From: Plebeiibacterium marinum
GTDB lineage: Bacteria; Bacteroidota; Bacteroidia; Bacteroidales; Marinilabiliaceae
DNA length: 64,000 bases
Assembly (NCBI RefSeq): GCF_026013615.1
Contig: NZ_JAPDPI010000012.1
Location: forward strand, 56,226-120,225
Reading direction: 5' to 3'
The notes beneath the pieces are model-generated. The model worked only from the letters and a program-made list of their open reading frames with translations. It had not been told where the DNA came from and did no database searches. A program made the translations under genes and the position numbers. The first letter of the stretch is position 1. Each line of letters opens with the position of its first letter. Positions 17,477 to 26,220 of the stretch are shown here, piece by piece.

Positions 17477-19877
17477 TTGCCAGTGCGAAAATAACGGAAA
17501 GCTGAGTCAGGAGGAATTGATGACTAAAATGGATGCCATTATCGATCGTATTGGCACTTCCAGGGATGTTATCATTCCTTTATTGCAGGAGATACAAAAC
17601 GAATTCAGCTATTTACCCTCTGAGGCCATAGAACGCATCTATGAAAAAACAGAGATTGACAGGGCTCAGTTAATCAGCGTTTCAACCTTCTATTCCCAGT
17701 TTCGACACATTCCGTACGGAAAACACCTGATAAAAGTCTGTACCGGAACAGCTTGTCACGTAAAAGGGGCAAGCAATGTTTACGACTCTTTCAAACGCGA
17801 ACTGCAAATGGAGGGGGACAGCATCACAACAGAGGATCAACTTTTTTCCATTGAAAAGGTAGCCTGTTTGGGGTGTTGTACCCTGGCGCCTGTAGTGCAG
17901 ATTGACGATAAAATATATGGCCATGTACTACCCGGAAAAGTGAAGGATGTAATTGACGAGTTTATTGAAGAACAAGATAATCAGACTTCAACAGAATCCC
18001 AGCATAAAAAAAATCTGGTCAAAGGTGAAATCCGGTTGGGAATGGGTTCGTGCTGCCAGGCAAGTGGCTCAGCTGATATTTATAAGGAATTAAAGCGTAC
18101 TTCTGACGAACTGGGTATCGGGGTTAAAATCAAATCGGTGGGCTGTGTTGGGGTTTGCAATAAAGTGCCGCTGATTGATGTGGTACTTGAAAACGGAACT
18201 ATTAAAAGATATCCTAATGTAAAAGCAGTTGAGATAAAAGAAATTTTACATCATCATTTTAAACCTGCAGGATATCTGAAGCGATTGAAAAACAATATTA
18301 TCAATCGTGTAGATACTTATCATACCGACACCACTTGGGATAATGTCATTTGGAAACCTGAAAATGAACGTACAGGTTTAATTGATACCTTCCTGGAGTC
18401 TCAACATCATATTGCCACAGAAGGCTATGGATTTCTGGCGCCTCTAAACCTTGATGAGTACATCGAGCACGAGGGCTTTAAGGCATTGAAAACAACCCTC
18501 TCCTCCTATACACGTGAAAACCTGATACAAGACATTCTGAAAAGCGGTATCAGGGGCCGGGGTGGCGGAGGGTTTGCTTCCGGTAAAAAATGGGAGATTG
18601 TGGCAGCGGCTGATGGACAGCAGAAATATGTGATCTGTAACGGAGATGAGGGTGATCCCGGTGCATTTATGGATCGTATGATCCTGGAATCATACCCTTA
18701 TCGGGTGATTGAAGGGATGATCATTGCCGGGTATGCTGTAGGCGCCACTAAAGGTATCTTTTATATCCGTGCAGAATATCCTTTGGCAGTAAAACGCATC
18801 AAAAGGGCACTGGAACTTTGTCGCGAGAAAAACCTTTTGGGAAAACAGATTTTAGGGAGTGATTTCTCTTTTGACATCTCCATATTCGAAGGCGCAGGCG
18901 CATTTGTATGTGGTGAAGAAACCGCTTTAATTGCCTCCATCGAAGGCGATAGAGGCTTTCCAAAACAACGCCCCCCCTTCCCCGCTGTAAAAGGTTTAAA
19001 TGGCTTCCCTACCCTGGTGAATAACGTAGAAACACTAAGTCAGATTTCATTTATAATCAGAAAGGGTGTTGAAAGTTATACTCAGATTGGAACAGAAAAC
19101 AGCAAAGGAACCAAGGTATTTGCCCTTGCCGGAAAAATTAAAAACGGTGGTTTAATTGAAGTTCCCATGGGAATCTCCCTAAATCAGATTATTGAGAAAA
19201 TTGGCGGAGGCTTAGAAAACAACGAAAAATTAAAAGCGGTTCAGATTGGAGGTCCATCAGGAGGTTGTATACCGGCTGACTTGTGTGATGTGAAAGTCGA
19301 CTTTGATGCTTTTAACCAAATGGGTGCCATGATGGGTTCCGGTGGTTTGGTGGTGTTAAGCGAAAAGGACTGTATGGTGGATATGGCCCGTTACTTTTTA
19401 GCTTTTACTTCTGAACAAAGCTGTGGAAAGTGCACTTTTTGTCGCGTGGGAACTCAAAGGATGTTGGATATTTTAGATAAACTGTGTAGTGGCCAGGCAC
19501 AAATGGATGATATTGACAAACTGGAAGAACTGGCCATCAACGTGAAACAATCCTCTTTATGCGGACTTGGAAGAACAGCGCCTAACCCGGTTCTAACCAC
19601 GCTCAAATATTTTAGAGAAGAGTATGTGGAACATGTAAACGGCATCTGTAAAACAGGAATCTGTAAAGACATGATTGACTTTGTGGTAACCGACGACTGT
19701 ATCGGGTGTACCAAATGCGCAAAAGCCTGTCCTGTTGATGCCATCCCATACGAGCCATACGAAGTTCATCATATTGATACTGAATTGTGTGTAAAGTGCG
19801 GACTATGTATTGATGAATGTAGCTATGATGCGATTATAAAGGTGAAAAAGGGAGAAGGGGACAAGGAAACAAGGTGA
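17469..19877 (+). CDS. NuoE-NuoF fusion, NADH-oxidising flavo-iron-sulfur subunit
   Basis: An 802-residue fusion. Residues about 15-170 are NuoE-like, with 2Fe-2S ligands Cys91, Cys96, Cys133 and Cys137. About 185-265 is a second thioredoxin-like ferredoxin domain (GSCCQASG, GCVGVCNKVP). About 290-720 is NuoF-like, with GRGGGGFASGKKWE and CNGDEGDPGAFMDR (FMN/NADH site), CGEETALIASIEG and the SCGKCTFCRVGTQ cluster motif. The C-terminus carries two 4Fe-4S motifs (CIGCTKCAKACP, CVKCGLCIDECS). The architecture matches HydB/HndC-type diaphorase subunits. No hydrogenase or formate dehydrogenase catalytic subunit lies nearby, so the electron acceptor is unknown. The last residues (KKGEGDKETR) are encoded by the purine-rich repeat that follows, implying loss of an earlier stop. 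Confidence 0.9.
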   Translation: MSSCQCENNGKLSQEELMTKMDAIIDRIGTSRDVIIPLLQEIQNEFSYLPSEAIERIYEKTEIDRAQLISVSTFYSQFRHIPYGKHLIKVCTGTACHVKGASNVYDSFKRELQMEGDSITTEDQLFSIEKVACLGCCTLAPVVQIDDKIYGHVLPGKVKDVIDEFIEEQDNQTSTESQHKKNLVKGEIRLGMGSCCQASGSADIYKELKRTSDELGIGVKIKSVGCVGVCNKVPLIDVVLENGTIKRYPNVKAVEIKEILHHHFKPAGYLKRLKNNIINRVDTYHTDTTWDNVIWKPENERTGLIDTFLESQHHIATEGYGFLAPLNLDEYIEHEGFKALKTTLSSYTRENLIQDILKSGIRGRGGGGFASGKKWEIVAAADGQQKYVICNGDEGDPGAFMDRMILESYPYRVIEGMIIAGYAVGATKGIFYIRAEYPLAVKRIKRALELCREKNLLGKQILGSDFSFDISIFEGAGAFVCGEETALIASIEGDRGFPKQRPPFPAVKGLNGFPTLVNNVETLSQISFIIRKGVESYTQIGTENSKGTKVFALAGKIKNGGLIEVPMGISLNQIIEKIGGGLENNEKLKAVQIGGPSGGCIPADLCDVKVDFDAFNQMGAMMGSGGLVVLSEKDCMVDMARYFLAFTSEQSCGKCTFCRVGTQRMLDILDKLCSGQAQMDDIDKLEELAINVKQSSLCGLGRTAPNPVLTTLKYFREEYVEHVNGICKTGICKDMIDFVVTDDCIGCTKCAKACPVDAIPYEPYEVHHIDTELCVKCGLCIDECSYDAIIKVKKGEGDKETR

Positions 19878-19925
19878 AAGGTGAAAGGGTGAAAGGTTAA
19901 AGGGAGAAAGGAGAAGGGTGGTTTA
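19850..19925 (+). repeat. Purine-rich repeat tract overlapping the 3' end of the NuoE-NuoF gene
   Basis: GGTGAAAGGTGAAAGGGTGAA-like units begin inside the last codons of the NuoE-NuoF fusion and continue past its stop. They are followed by the leader TTAAGACAGGATACTTGATACT, which recurs expanded before the GT4 gene. Confidence 0.65.
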
Positions 19926-19955
19926 AGACAGGATACTTGATACTAAAAAAAAGAA

Positions 19956-20927
19956 ATGCAAATTACAATAGATAATAAAAACATAGAGGTCGCAAACGGA
20001 GAAACCATACTGGAGGCGGCTCGCCGAAATGGGATTGATATTCCATCAATGTGTTATGCCAAAGAGGCCGAGCATAAATCATCCTGTATGGTGTGCGCCG
20101 TCAAAAATATGCAGAATGGGCAGGTTATTCCATCTTGTACCACCATGCCGGTTGAAGGTATGCAAATTGAATCCAATAGCAAAGAAGTACAGGCTATTCG
20201 AACCATGTCCTTTGAACTGTTATTAAGCGATCACCGGGCCGACTGTGAGGCACCTTGTTCCATGGTATGCCCTCATGGTTTAGATGTGGAACAGATGTTG
20301 CTGTTTTATGATAACGCAGCATATAAAAAGGCTTGTGAGCTGATTAAAGGAGCTTTTTCTTTGCCTGCCATTAGTTGCGATGATTGTAAAGCGCCCTGCG
20401 AAAAAGCATGCAGAAGAGGGAATATTGATCAGGCCGTATCCATCCGGAAAATCATAAAAGAAGTGGTTGAGATGTTTGATGTAACTGAAATAGATGCGGC
20501 AGATAACAGAAAAATTGATAAAAAGATGTTTCAGTCCCGTCTAGGGCGTTTTTCTGATCCTGAGAAACAACACTTAAAAGAAACTGTCAACACAAAATCG
20601 CGTTGCTTACATTGTGCCTGCGCCGGGAAAACCGACTGCAAATTAAGAGTGTACGCCACCCAGCAAGCCATAAAAAGACCAAAATATAATGTAACCTCCG
20701 CATTACCCATTATGGATAAAATCCATGTAAATGGTAATTTATGGTTCGAACAAGCCAAGTGTATTCGTTGTGGTTTATGTGTTTACAACAGCAACAATGG
20801 CTTTACATTTAAAGACAGGGGATTTGGTATGCAAGTGTGTATACCGGAAGAAAATTGTAATCATATAGATGAAAAACTGGCTGAGCTTTGTCCTACAGGG
20901 GCGCTTTACAGGGTAAACACTCATTAA
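19956..20927 (+). CDS. NuoG/HydA-N-terminus-like Fe-S protein with GltD-type cluster domain
   Basis: A 323-residue cytoplasmic electron-transfer protein, the usual partner of NuoF-like subunits. The N-terminal 2Fe-2S domain uses Cys33, Cys44, Cys47 and Cys61. The middle carries a GltD/NfnB-type Cys domain: DCEAPCSMVCPHGLD and CDDCKAPCEKACRRG. A CLHCACAGKTDCKLR segment follows, then CIRCGLC with a distant CPTGAL that together could hold one 4Fe-4S cluster. It lacks the H-cluster domain of hydrogenases and the molybdopterin domain of formate dehydrogenase, so it is an electron conduit without a recognisable catalytic site. It probably forms a complex with the preceding NuoE-NuoF fusion. Confidence 0.8.
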   Translation: MQITIDNKNIEVANGETILEAARRNGIDIPSMCYAKEAEHKSSCMVCAVKNMQNGQVIPSCTTMPVEGMQIESNSKEVQAIRTMSFELLLSDHRADCEAPCSMVCPHGLDVEQMLLFYDNAAYKKACELIKGAFSLPAISCDDCKAPCEKACRRGNIDQAVSIRKIIKEVVEMFDVTEIDAADNRKIDKKMFQSRLGRFSDPEKQHLKETVNTKSRCLHCACAGKTDCKLRVYATQQAIKRPKYNVTSALPIMDKIHVNGNLWFEQAKCIRCGLCVYNSNNGFTFKDRGFGMQVCIPEENCNHIDEKLAELCPTGALYRVNTH

Positions 20928-21015
20928 TAAAAAAGAGATGATGAAAATAGAATATATCACCCCGAAGAAGAATGAGTGGGGAGTTGGTTAATTTTTTAAT
21001 AGTAAAACAAAATCC

Positions 21016-22170
21016 ATGATTAAGAAATTGATATTATACCTGATCACAATTATACTCAGTACAGCCTGTCAATTTGAATCCAGATCTTCTGATGCTGTTG
21101 GAGATTTAAATTGGCGACTTTTCAGGGGGAATAGTGGGTTGAGCGGATATACCGATAAATCATTACCAGAAAATCCAGTTCTCCTATGGACGTATAAAGC
21201 AGGCATACGAACAGTATCCTCTCCCGTAGTGGAAGAAGGAACTACTTATTGGTGCGATAGAAGGGGTTTAATACATGGTGTTGACATCAATGGCAAACAG
21301 GTATTTTCTTATTCGTTAAACACAACAGTGGAGGCAACTCCGTTAATCAAGGATTCCGTATTATACATTGGAAGAATAGATGGTTTTCTGACGGCTATAT
21401 CCCTGTCGCAAAAGGATACCCTATGGAACTATGAAACACTGGGACAAATTTCGGCGTCGCCCAACGTAGCCACTTTTAAAAACCAGCAAGCCATTGTTAC
21501 CGGAAGTTACGACAATTACATGTACTGCATTAACCAACAAACCGGTACCCTGATCAATAAGTTTGAATCGGGATATTACCTGAATGGAGCTGCCGCACTT
21601 TGGAACAACTATGTATTGTTTGGGGGCTGTGATGCATGGTTGAGAATCATTAATTGCGAAACGGGTGAAGCTACTGATTCCCTGGAGACAGAGGCATACA
21701 TTCCCTCCTCTCCTGCCATCATGGGAAATTACTGTTATGTTGGCGACTACAGTGGCAATATGTATGAAATATTATTGAACAACGGCAAAATTGAAGGTCA
21801 CAAAAAGGTAGCCAGTGCCACAAACGACAATGGTTCCTTTATTTCGGTGCCAGCCATCAGTGCTCATGATGTCTATTTTTATCCGGACGACAGGCACCTG
21901 CTTTCGGTTAATCGCAGGACTGGAAAAACCAACTGGAAATTTATGATGAAAGGTGATGTGGGCGAAAGTGCTCCGGTAATTTGTAACGATAAAATCATTG
22001 CATGCACTAAAACCGGAATCATAACTATTATTGATGAAGAATCCGGAAACCAGATATGGGAATATGATGCAGGTGAACAAATCATTGGCAGCCCTGCTAT
22101 TATTAAAGATCACTTTATGATATTAACCTCCAAAGGAACCTTATTCTGTTTTGGATCACAAAAGAAATAA
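21016..22170 (+). CDS. PQQ-type beta-propeller lipoprotein
   Basis: A 384-residue lipoprotein: the signal ends in a lipobox ILSTAC with Cys18. The propeller starts at WRLFRGNSGLSGY and repeats blades such as GVDINGKQVFSYS, CINQQTGTLINKFES, SVNRRTGKTNWKF and IIDEESGNQIWEYD. It is separated from the ABC ATPase start by 4 bp, so it is probably translated with the exporter genes. A membrane-attached periplasmic or outer-membrane accessory role in export is inferred. Ligand unknown. Confidence 0.8.
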   Translation: MIKKLILYLITIILSTACQFESRSSDAVGDLNWRLFRGNSGLSGYTDKSLPENPVLLWTYKAGIRTVSSPVVEEGTTYWCDRRGLIHGVDINGKQVFSYSLNTTVEATPLIKDSVLYIGRIDGFLTAISLSQKDTLWNYETLGQISASPNVATFKNQQAIVTGSYDNYMYCINQQTGTLINKFESGYYLNGAAALWNNYVLFGGCDAWLRIINCETGEATDSLETEAYIPSSPAIMGNYCYVGDYSGNMYEILLNNGKIEGHKKVASATNDNGSFISVPAISAHDVYFYPDDRHLLSVNRRTGKTNWKFMMKGDVGESAPVICNDKIIACTKTGIITIIDEESGNQIWEYDAGEQIIGSPAIIKDHFMILTSKGTLFCFGSQKK

Positions 22171-22174
22171 CTCA

Positions 22175-22846
22175 ATGACAATACTTAACTTATCAAATAT
22201 TAAAAAACACTTCCAGGACGGTAAAAACCGGGTTAACCAGGTTCTTCGGGGCATTGACTTACAGGTTGACAAAGGGGATTTTGTAGCCGTTAAAGGTGCT
22301 TCCGGTTCGGGTAAAACCACCTTATTGTCAATCCTTGGAACGCTGCAACAACCTGACGAAGGCAGTTATTGGCTTGATGGGAATGATGTAACCGGAGCTG
22401 ATGTTGATAAATTTAAAATCCGGAACGAAAAGATCGGTTTTGTATTTCAGAATCATCGTTTGCTTCCTCAGTATTCTGCCTTGGAAAACATTTTATTACC
22501 CATACTGGCCTTTCAGTCAGAAGCAACAAAAGAACAGGTTGATTATGCCCGTGAACTCATGCAAATTACACATATTGATCATGTGGCCAATCAATATCCC
22601 CATACGCTTTCAGGGGGCGAATCCAGCCGTGTGGCCGTTTGCAGAGCTTTAATCATGAAGCCTGCCGTATTACTGGCCGACGAACCTACCGGTCAGCTGG
22701 ATATGGAGAATGCACAGAATGTTATTTCGCTGCTCGCTGAAATAAACCAAACATTAAATACAACCATTATTATGGTCACCCATGCCGATGAAATGGCCCG
22801 TGAAGCAAAACGAATCGTGACACTTAAAAACGGAATTTTACAGTGA
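22175..22846 (+). CDS. ABC transporter ATPase, LolD/MacB type
   Basis: A 223-residue ATPase of the LolD/MacB-type export family. Walker A is GASGSGKTT (41-49), the signature is LSGGESSRVAV and Walker B is VLLADEPTG. ATG 22175 is chosen because an upstream in-frame TTG would overlap the lipoprotein gene. It overlaps the permease start by 4 bp (GTGA). With an FtsX-like permease and a propeller lipoprotein it forms an exporter-like unit whose cargo could be the cluster's product or its lipoproteins. Confidence 0.9.
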   Translation: MTILNLSNIKKHFQDGKNRVNQVLRGIDLQVDKGDFVAVKGASGSGKTTLLSILGTLQQPDEGSYWLDGNDVTGADVDKFKIRNEKIGFVFQNHRLLPQYSALENILLPILAFQSEATKEQVDYARELMQITHIDHVANQYPHTLSGGESSRVAVCRALIMKPAVLLADEPTGQLDMENAQNVISLLAEINQTLNTTIIMVTHADEMAREAKRIVTLKNGILQ

Positions 22847-25800
22847 AAACAAGAGATCTGACACATAAAAATTTAGTTTTCTACCTCCGTTATTTTAAAC
22901 TGGCAGGCCTTGCTGTACTAATTTCTGTAGCAGTAATTGCAGGCAGCCTGGTAATTGGTGACTCTGTTCGGAGCAGTCTGCTGAACCGGGTTAACGAACG
23001 ACTTGGAAACATTGAAACCGTTGTTTTTGCACACCAGTCGTTTTTATCCGAGGATTTTTACAAACAACCTGAGTTTGGTTCTTCTGCCAGGGGCATATTG
23101 CTGACCAATGGATTTATTTCACACAATGGTTCCTTGCTGCCCGTTATGGTTTGGGGTGTTGATGATATGGATATTGAAAAAGGCATGGCTAAAATTAACC
23201 CCGCGCTCAATGATGAATTGAACATACAACCTGGTGATGCCGTGGTTTTACGCCTGCCCGCACAAGGACTGGTTCCTTCTGGTTCCTTATTTGTAACTGA
23301 AAACTATACCACAAGTCTGCGCCTGGATTTGTCAGGCATAGCTGATCCTGAACAAGGAGGAAATATAAGTTTGAAAAACGAACAGACCCTTCCCCTGAAC
23401 ATTTTTGTAAACAGAAAGGACCTGGCCGAAGCCATGGAGGTTCAGGGAAAAATAAACCTGGTATTGACCGGTGAGAACATCAAAGACTCCATCATTGAAA
23501 ACACCTGGGATTACTCTTTTTCAGGTTTAAGCCTTACCCATCAAAGTGATTTTACCAATATCGTTTCCGACAGGGTGTTCCTGCAAAAAGAAGTCATCGA
23601 AAACATCGGTAAAAACAATACCAACACCAATCGAATCTTCTCATACCTTGCAAATTCTATTGTTTTTCAAAACTCATCAATTCCTTATTCTTTTGTAAGT
23701 GCGGTAGATCAGTACGATAACAAAAAATTAAAAAATGATGAAGTCATACTTTCTGATTACTCGGCCAAACGATTAGGAGCAGGCATTGGCGATTGGCTAC
23801 ATATCAGTTTCTATGTATCTCGCGACTTTAAAACCCTTCAAGCGGATTCTGTGCAACTAAAGGTAAAACAGATTATTCCCCTTGCTGAATTAAGGGCAGA
23901 TTCTACCTTAAGTGCTAATTTCCCGGGACTATCAGATGTAGAGCGCTGTACAGAGTGGGACAGCGACCTTCCGATAGATATGGATTTAATAACAACTGAG
24001 GACGAAGAATACTGGGAATTATACCGCTCTACACCTAAAGCCATTTTACCCTATGAAGCTATTGCCGATAAATGGGGAAATGAATATGGATATGCTACGT
24101 CTGTGAGGATTTATGATGCTGATCCTAATGTTCAATCGCTCAGACATGATATGTTTGGCATACAAATTTTCCATCCTCGCGAATCGGCGGTTTACGCAGC
24201 CAGGAATGGAGTTGATTTTGCCGGCCTGTTTATGGCTTTGGGATTCTTTATCATCCTTTCAGCCTTGCTTTTGATGGTTATTCCCATCTCTGAAATGATG
24301 GTTCAGAGAAAAGGTGAAATTGATTTGTTGAAATCGATGGGCTATACGCCTGAAAAAATCAGAAAGATCATCTGGATGGAATCCACACCGATGGTTTTGT
24401 TATCATCATTTACAGGCGTTATTGCCGGCATCCTTTACACCATTGTAATTATGTGGCTACTAGGGAGCTACTGGAAAGGAGCTACACATACCGAAGGTTT
24501 TTCTGTTTACCCACACTGGATTACTCTTGTGGCAGGTTTTATAACCGGAATTCTTCTTTCCCTCGCCATATTAAGAAGGGTCATTTCCCGGAATATCCAT
24601 CAGGAAACCAAAAAAATCAGATCTCATCACATCCTCCTGAATCGTAAAAAAGCCGTGGTAATCATTCTGGCAGTTATCACAATAATCATTGCCATTTACA
24701 ACTTGTTTATCACTACTTCAGTTGCTTTATTTTCGATTGTTGGCTTGTTATTGATGATCACTTTTGCTTTACTGGGCGATTACCTGATTTGTTCCAAAGG
24801 AAAACCTTCAAGTACCGATTTTACAGACCACAACATGATTTTCAGAACGCTTTATGCCCATCGAAAACAGGCTATCTTATCCTATTTTTCGTTGGCCTTT
24901 GGAGTATTCATTGTCTTTTCGGTTGGGTTAAACCGTCCGGATTTCTCTAATGCCTCACATCTCAAAAATGCGACCGGGGGTTATTCTCTTTGGTGCGAGA
25001 GTAGTATTCCTGTATACCACAATATCAACACTCCTTTAGGCAGGGAAAAACTGAATCTCCGGGATTTGCCGGAAAGTACTTCTATTTTACAGTGTTTAAA
25101 ATACAGTGCCGACGAAGCCAGTTGCCTGAACCTCAATAAAGTTAGTTCTCCATCGGTTCTGGGAATTGACTTGAAAGAATTGTTAAGCAGTTCGATGAAG
25201 GTTCAGAAAAGCATCTTCCCTGACCAGAAAGGAGAGGAATTAATCCAGTTATTAAAATCATCAAATGAAAAGGTTATCCCTGCATTAGTGGATGCTACGG
25301 TACTTCAATGGAGCTTGGGAAAATCATTGGGCGACACCATCTATTACACCGGATCCAATGGACAGGAATATGCTATTCAACTGGCAGGAACACTCCCGAA
25401 TACCATTTTCCAGGGCTATATCTTAATCGATCAATCGCAGTTTTCGAAAATATGGGAAACCACCAGGGGTAGTGAACTGTTCTTAATGCAGGTAGAAGAA
25501 AATCAGCTACCCAATGTAAAAACAATGATTTCACAGGCCATGCATGAATATGGAATAAGGGTTACAAGTACCAACGACAGGCTTAAACAATTTAATACGG
25601 TAACAGATACCTACTTAACTATATTTTTAACCCTGGGAGGCATTGGTTTATTGCTGGGTATTTTTGGTTTTATCATTGTCATTCGCAAAAACCTGAGCAT
25701 CCGTCAAAATGAAATTGAGCTGTACCGTACTTTGGGCTTTTTCAACCTTAAAATAAAAGATATTTTATACCGCGAAAACCGGATTGTACCCTTATATGCA

Positions 25801-25962
25801 ATAGTTACAGGACTATTCAGTGCCTTAATAGGGATTGGAACCAACTTTAAAAATGTGCATAGCAATGTTTGGATAACCGCTTTGTTATTTGCCGTTTTAT
25901 TTATTGTGCTAACCATCCTATTTGTAAAAAGAGTTGTGAAAAATGAAGTGGAGAAAATGTGA
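22843..25962 (+). CDS. Large FtsX-like ABC permease
   Basis: A 1039-residue permease of the FtsX/MacB superfamily with two FtsX modules. The N-terminal membrane segment (about 15-37) is followed by a large periplasmic domain, a cluster of membrane segments (about 465-590, with the MVQRKGEIDLLKSMGYTPEKI coupling region), further segments (about 605-700), a second periplasmic domain and three C-terminal segments. The second coupling region is near IRQNEIELYRTLGFF. It starts at GTG within the stop of the ATPase gene. Mechanotransmission from the cytoplasm to periplasmic cargo is the family mechanism. The cargo is unknown. Confidence 0.85.
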   Translation: MKTRDLTHKNLVFYLRYFKLAGLAVLISVAVIAGSLVIGDSVRSSLLNRVNERLGNIETVVFAHQSFLSEDFYKQPEFGSSARGILLTNGFISHNGSLLPVMVWGVDDMDIEKGMAKINPALNDELNIQPGDAVVLRLPAQGLVPSGSLFVTENYTTSLRLDLSGIADPEQGGNISLKNEQTLPLNIFVNRKDLAEAMEVQGKINLVLTGENIKDSIIENTWDYSFSGLSLTHQSDFTNIVSDRVFLQKEVIENIGKNNTNTNRIFSYLANSIVFQNSSIPYSFVSAVDQYDNKKLKNDEVILSDYSAKRLGAGIGDWLHISFYVSRDFKTLQADSVQLKVKQIIPLAELRADSTLSANFPGLSDVERCTEWDSDLPIDMDLITTEDEEYWELYRSTPKAILPYEAIADKWGNEYGYATSVRIYDADPNVQSLRHDMFGIQIFHPRESAVYAARNGVDFAGLFMALGFFIILSALLLMVIPISEMMVQRKGEIDLLKSMGYTPEKIRKIIWMESTPMVLLSSFTGVIAGILYTIVIMWLLGSYWKGATHTEGFSVYPHWITLVAGFITGILLSLAILRRVISRNIHQETKKIRSHHILLNRKKAVVIILAVITIIIAIYNLFITTSVALFSIVGLLLMITFALLGDYLICSKGKPSSTDFTDHNMIFRTLYAHRKQAILSYFSLAFGVFIVFSVGLNRPDFSNASHLKNATGGYSLWCESSIPVYHNINTPLGREKLNLRDLPESTSILQCLKYSADEASCLNLNKVSSPSVLGIDLKELLSSSMKVQKSIFPDQKGEELIQLLKSSNEKVIPALVDATVLQWSLGKSLGDTIYYTGSNGQEYAIQLAGTLPNTIFQGYILIDQSQFSKIWETTRGSELFLMQVEENQLPNVKTMISQAMHEYGIRVTSTNDRLKQFNTVTDTYLTIFLTLGGIGLLLGIFGFIIVIRKNLSIRQNEIELYRTLGFFNLKIKDILYRENRIVPLYAIVTGLFSALIGIGTNFKNVHSNVWITALLFAVLFIVLTILFVKRVVKNEVEKM

Positions 25963-26220
25963 AGTGTGCTTTATTACAGGACACCACGCGTGAGGACACG
26001 CGCGGCAGCTATAGAAAGAGGGAGAAGGAAAAAAGGATAAAGACAAAAAGGTTAAAGGATAAAGGGAGAAAGGTGGGTGAAGACACGCGCGGCAGCTATA
26101 GAAAGAGGCAAAAAGGTTAAAGGTTAAAGGGAAAAAGGTGATTAAACATAGACATAAGGAGAAGGCGGTTTAAGACATTGATACTTGATACTTGATACTT
26201 GATACTTGATACTAAAAAAA
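25963..26220 (+). repeat. Purine-rich tract with 26-bp direct repeats and a GATACTT array
   Basis: It holds two exact 26-bp copies of a GACACGCGCGGCAGCTATAG-led unit (25995-26020 and 26082-26107) and purine-rich AAAGGTTAAAGGG units. GATACTT is repeated about 4.9 times at 26180-26213, seven bases before the ATG of the GT4 gene. The 19.9-kb leader carries the same sequence with under two copies. Confidence 0.85.

Noticed and set aside
17469..20927. FeFe-hydrogenase or formate dehydrogenase operon
   Set aside because: No H-cluster cysteines, NiFe or molybdopterin-binding protein in the region; only electron-transfer subunits.
26206..26220. TTG start of the GT4 gene
   Set aside because: It lies in the GATACTT array; the ATG at 26221 begins the conserved MKTIFIIPGAGD sequence.
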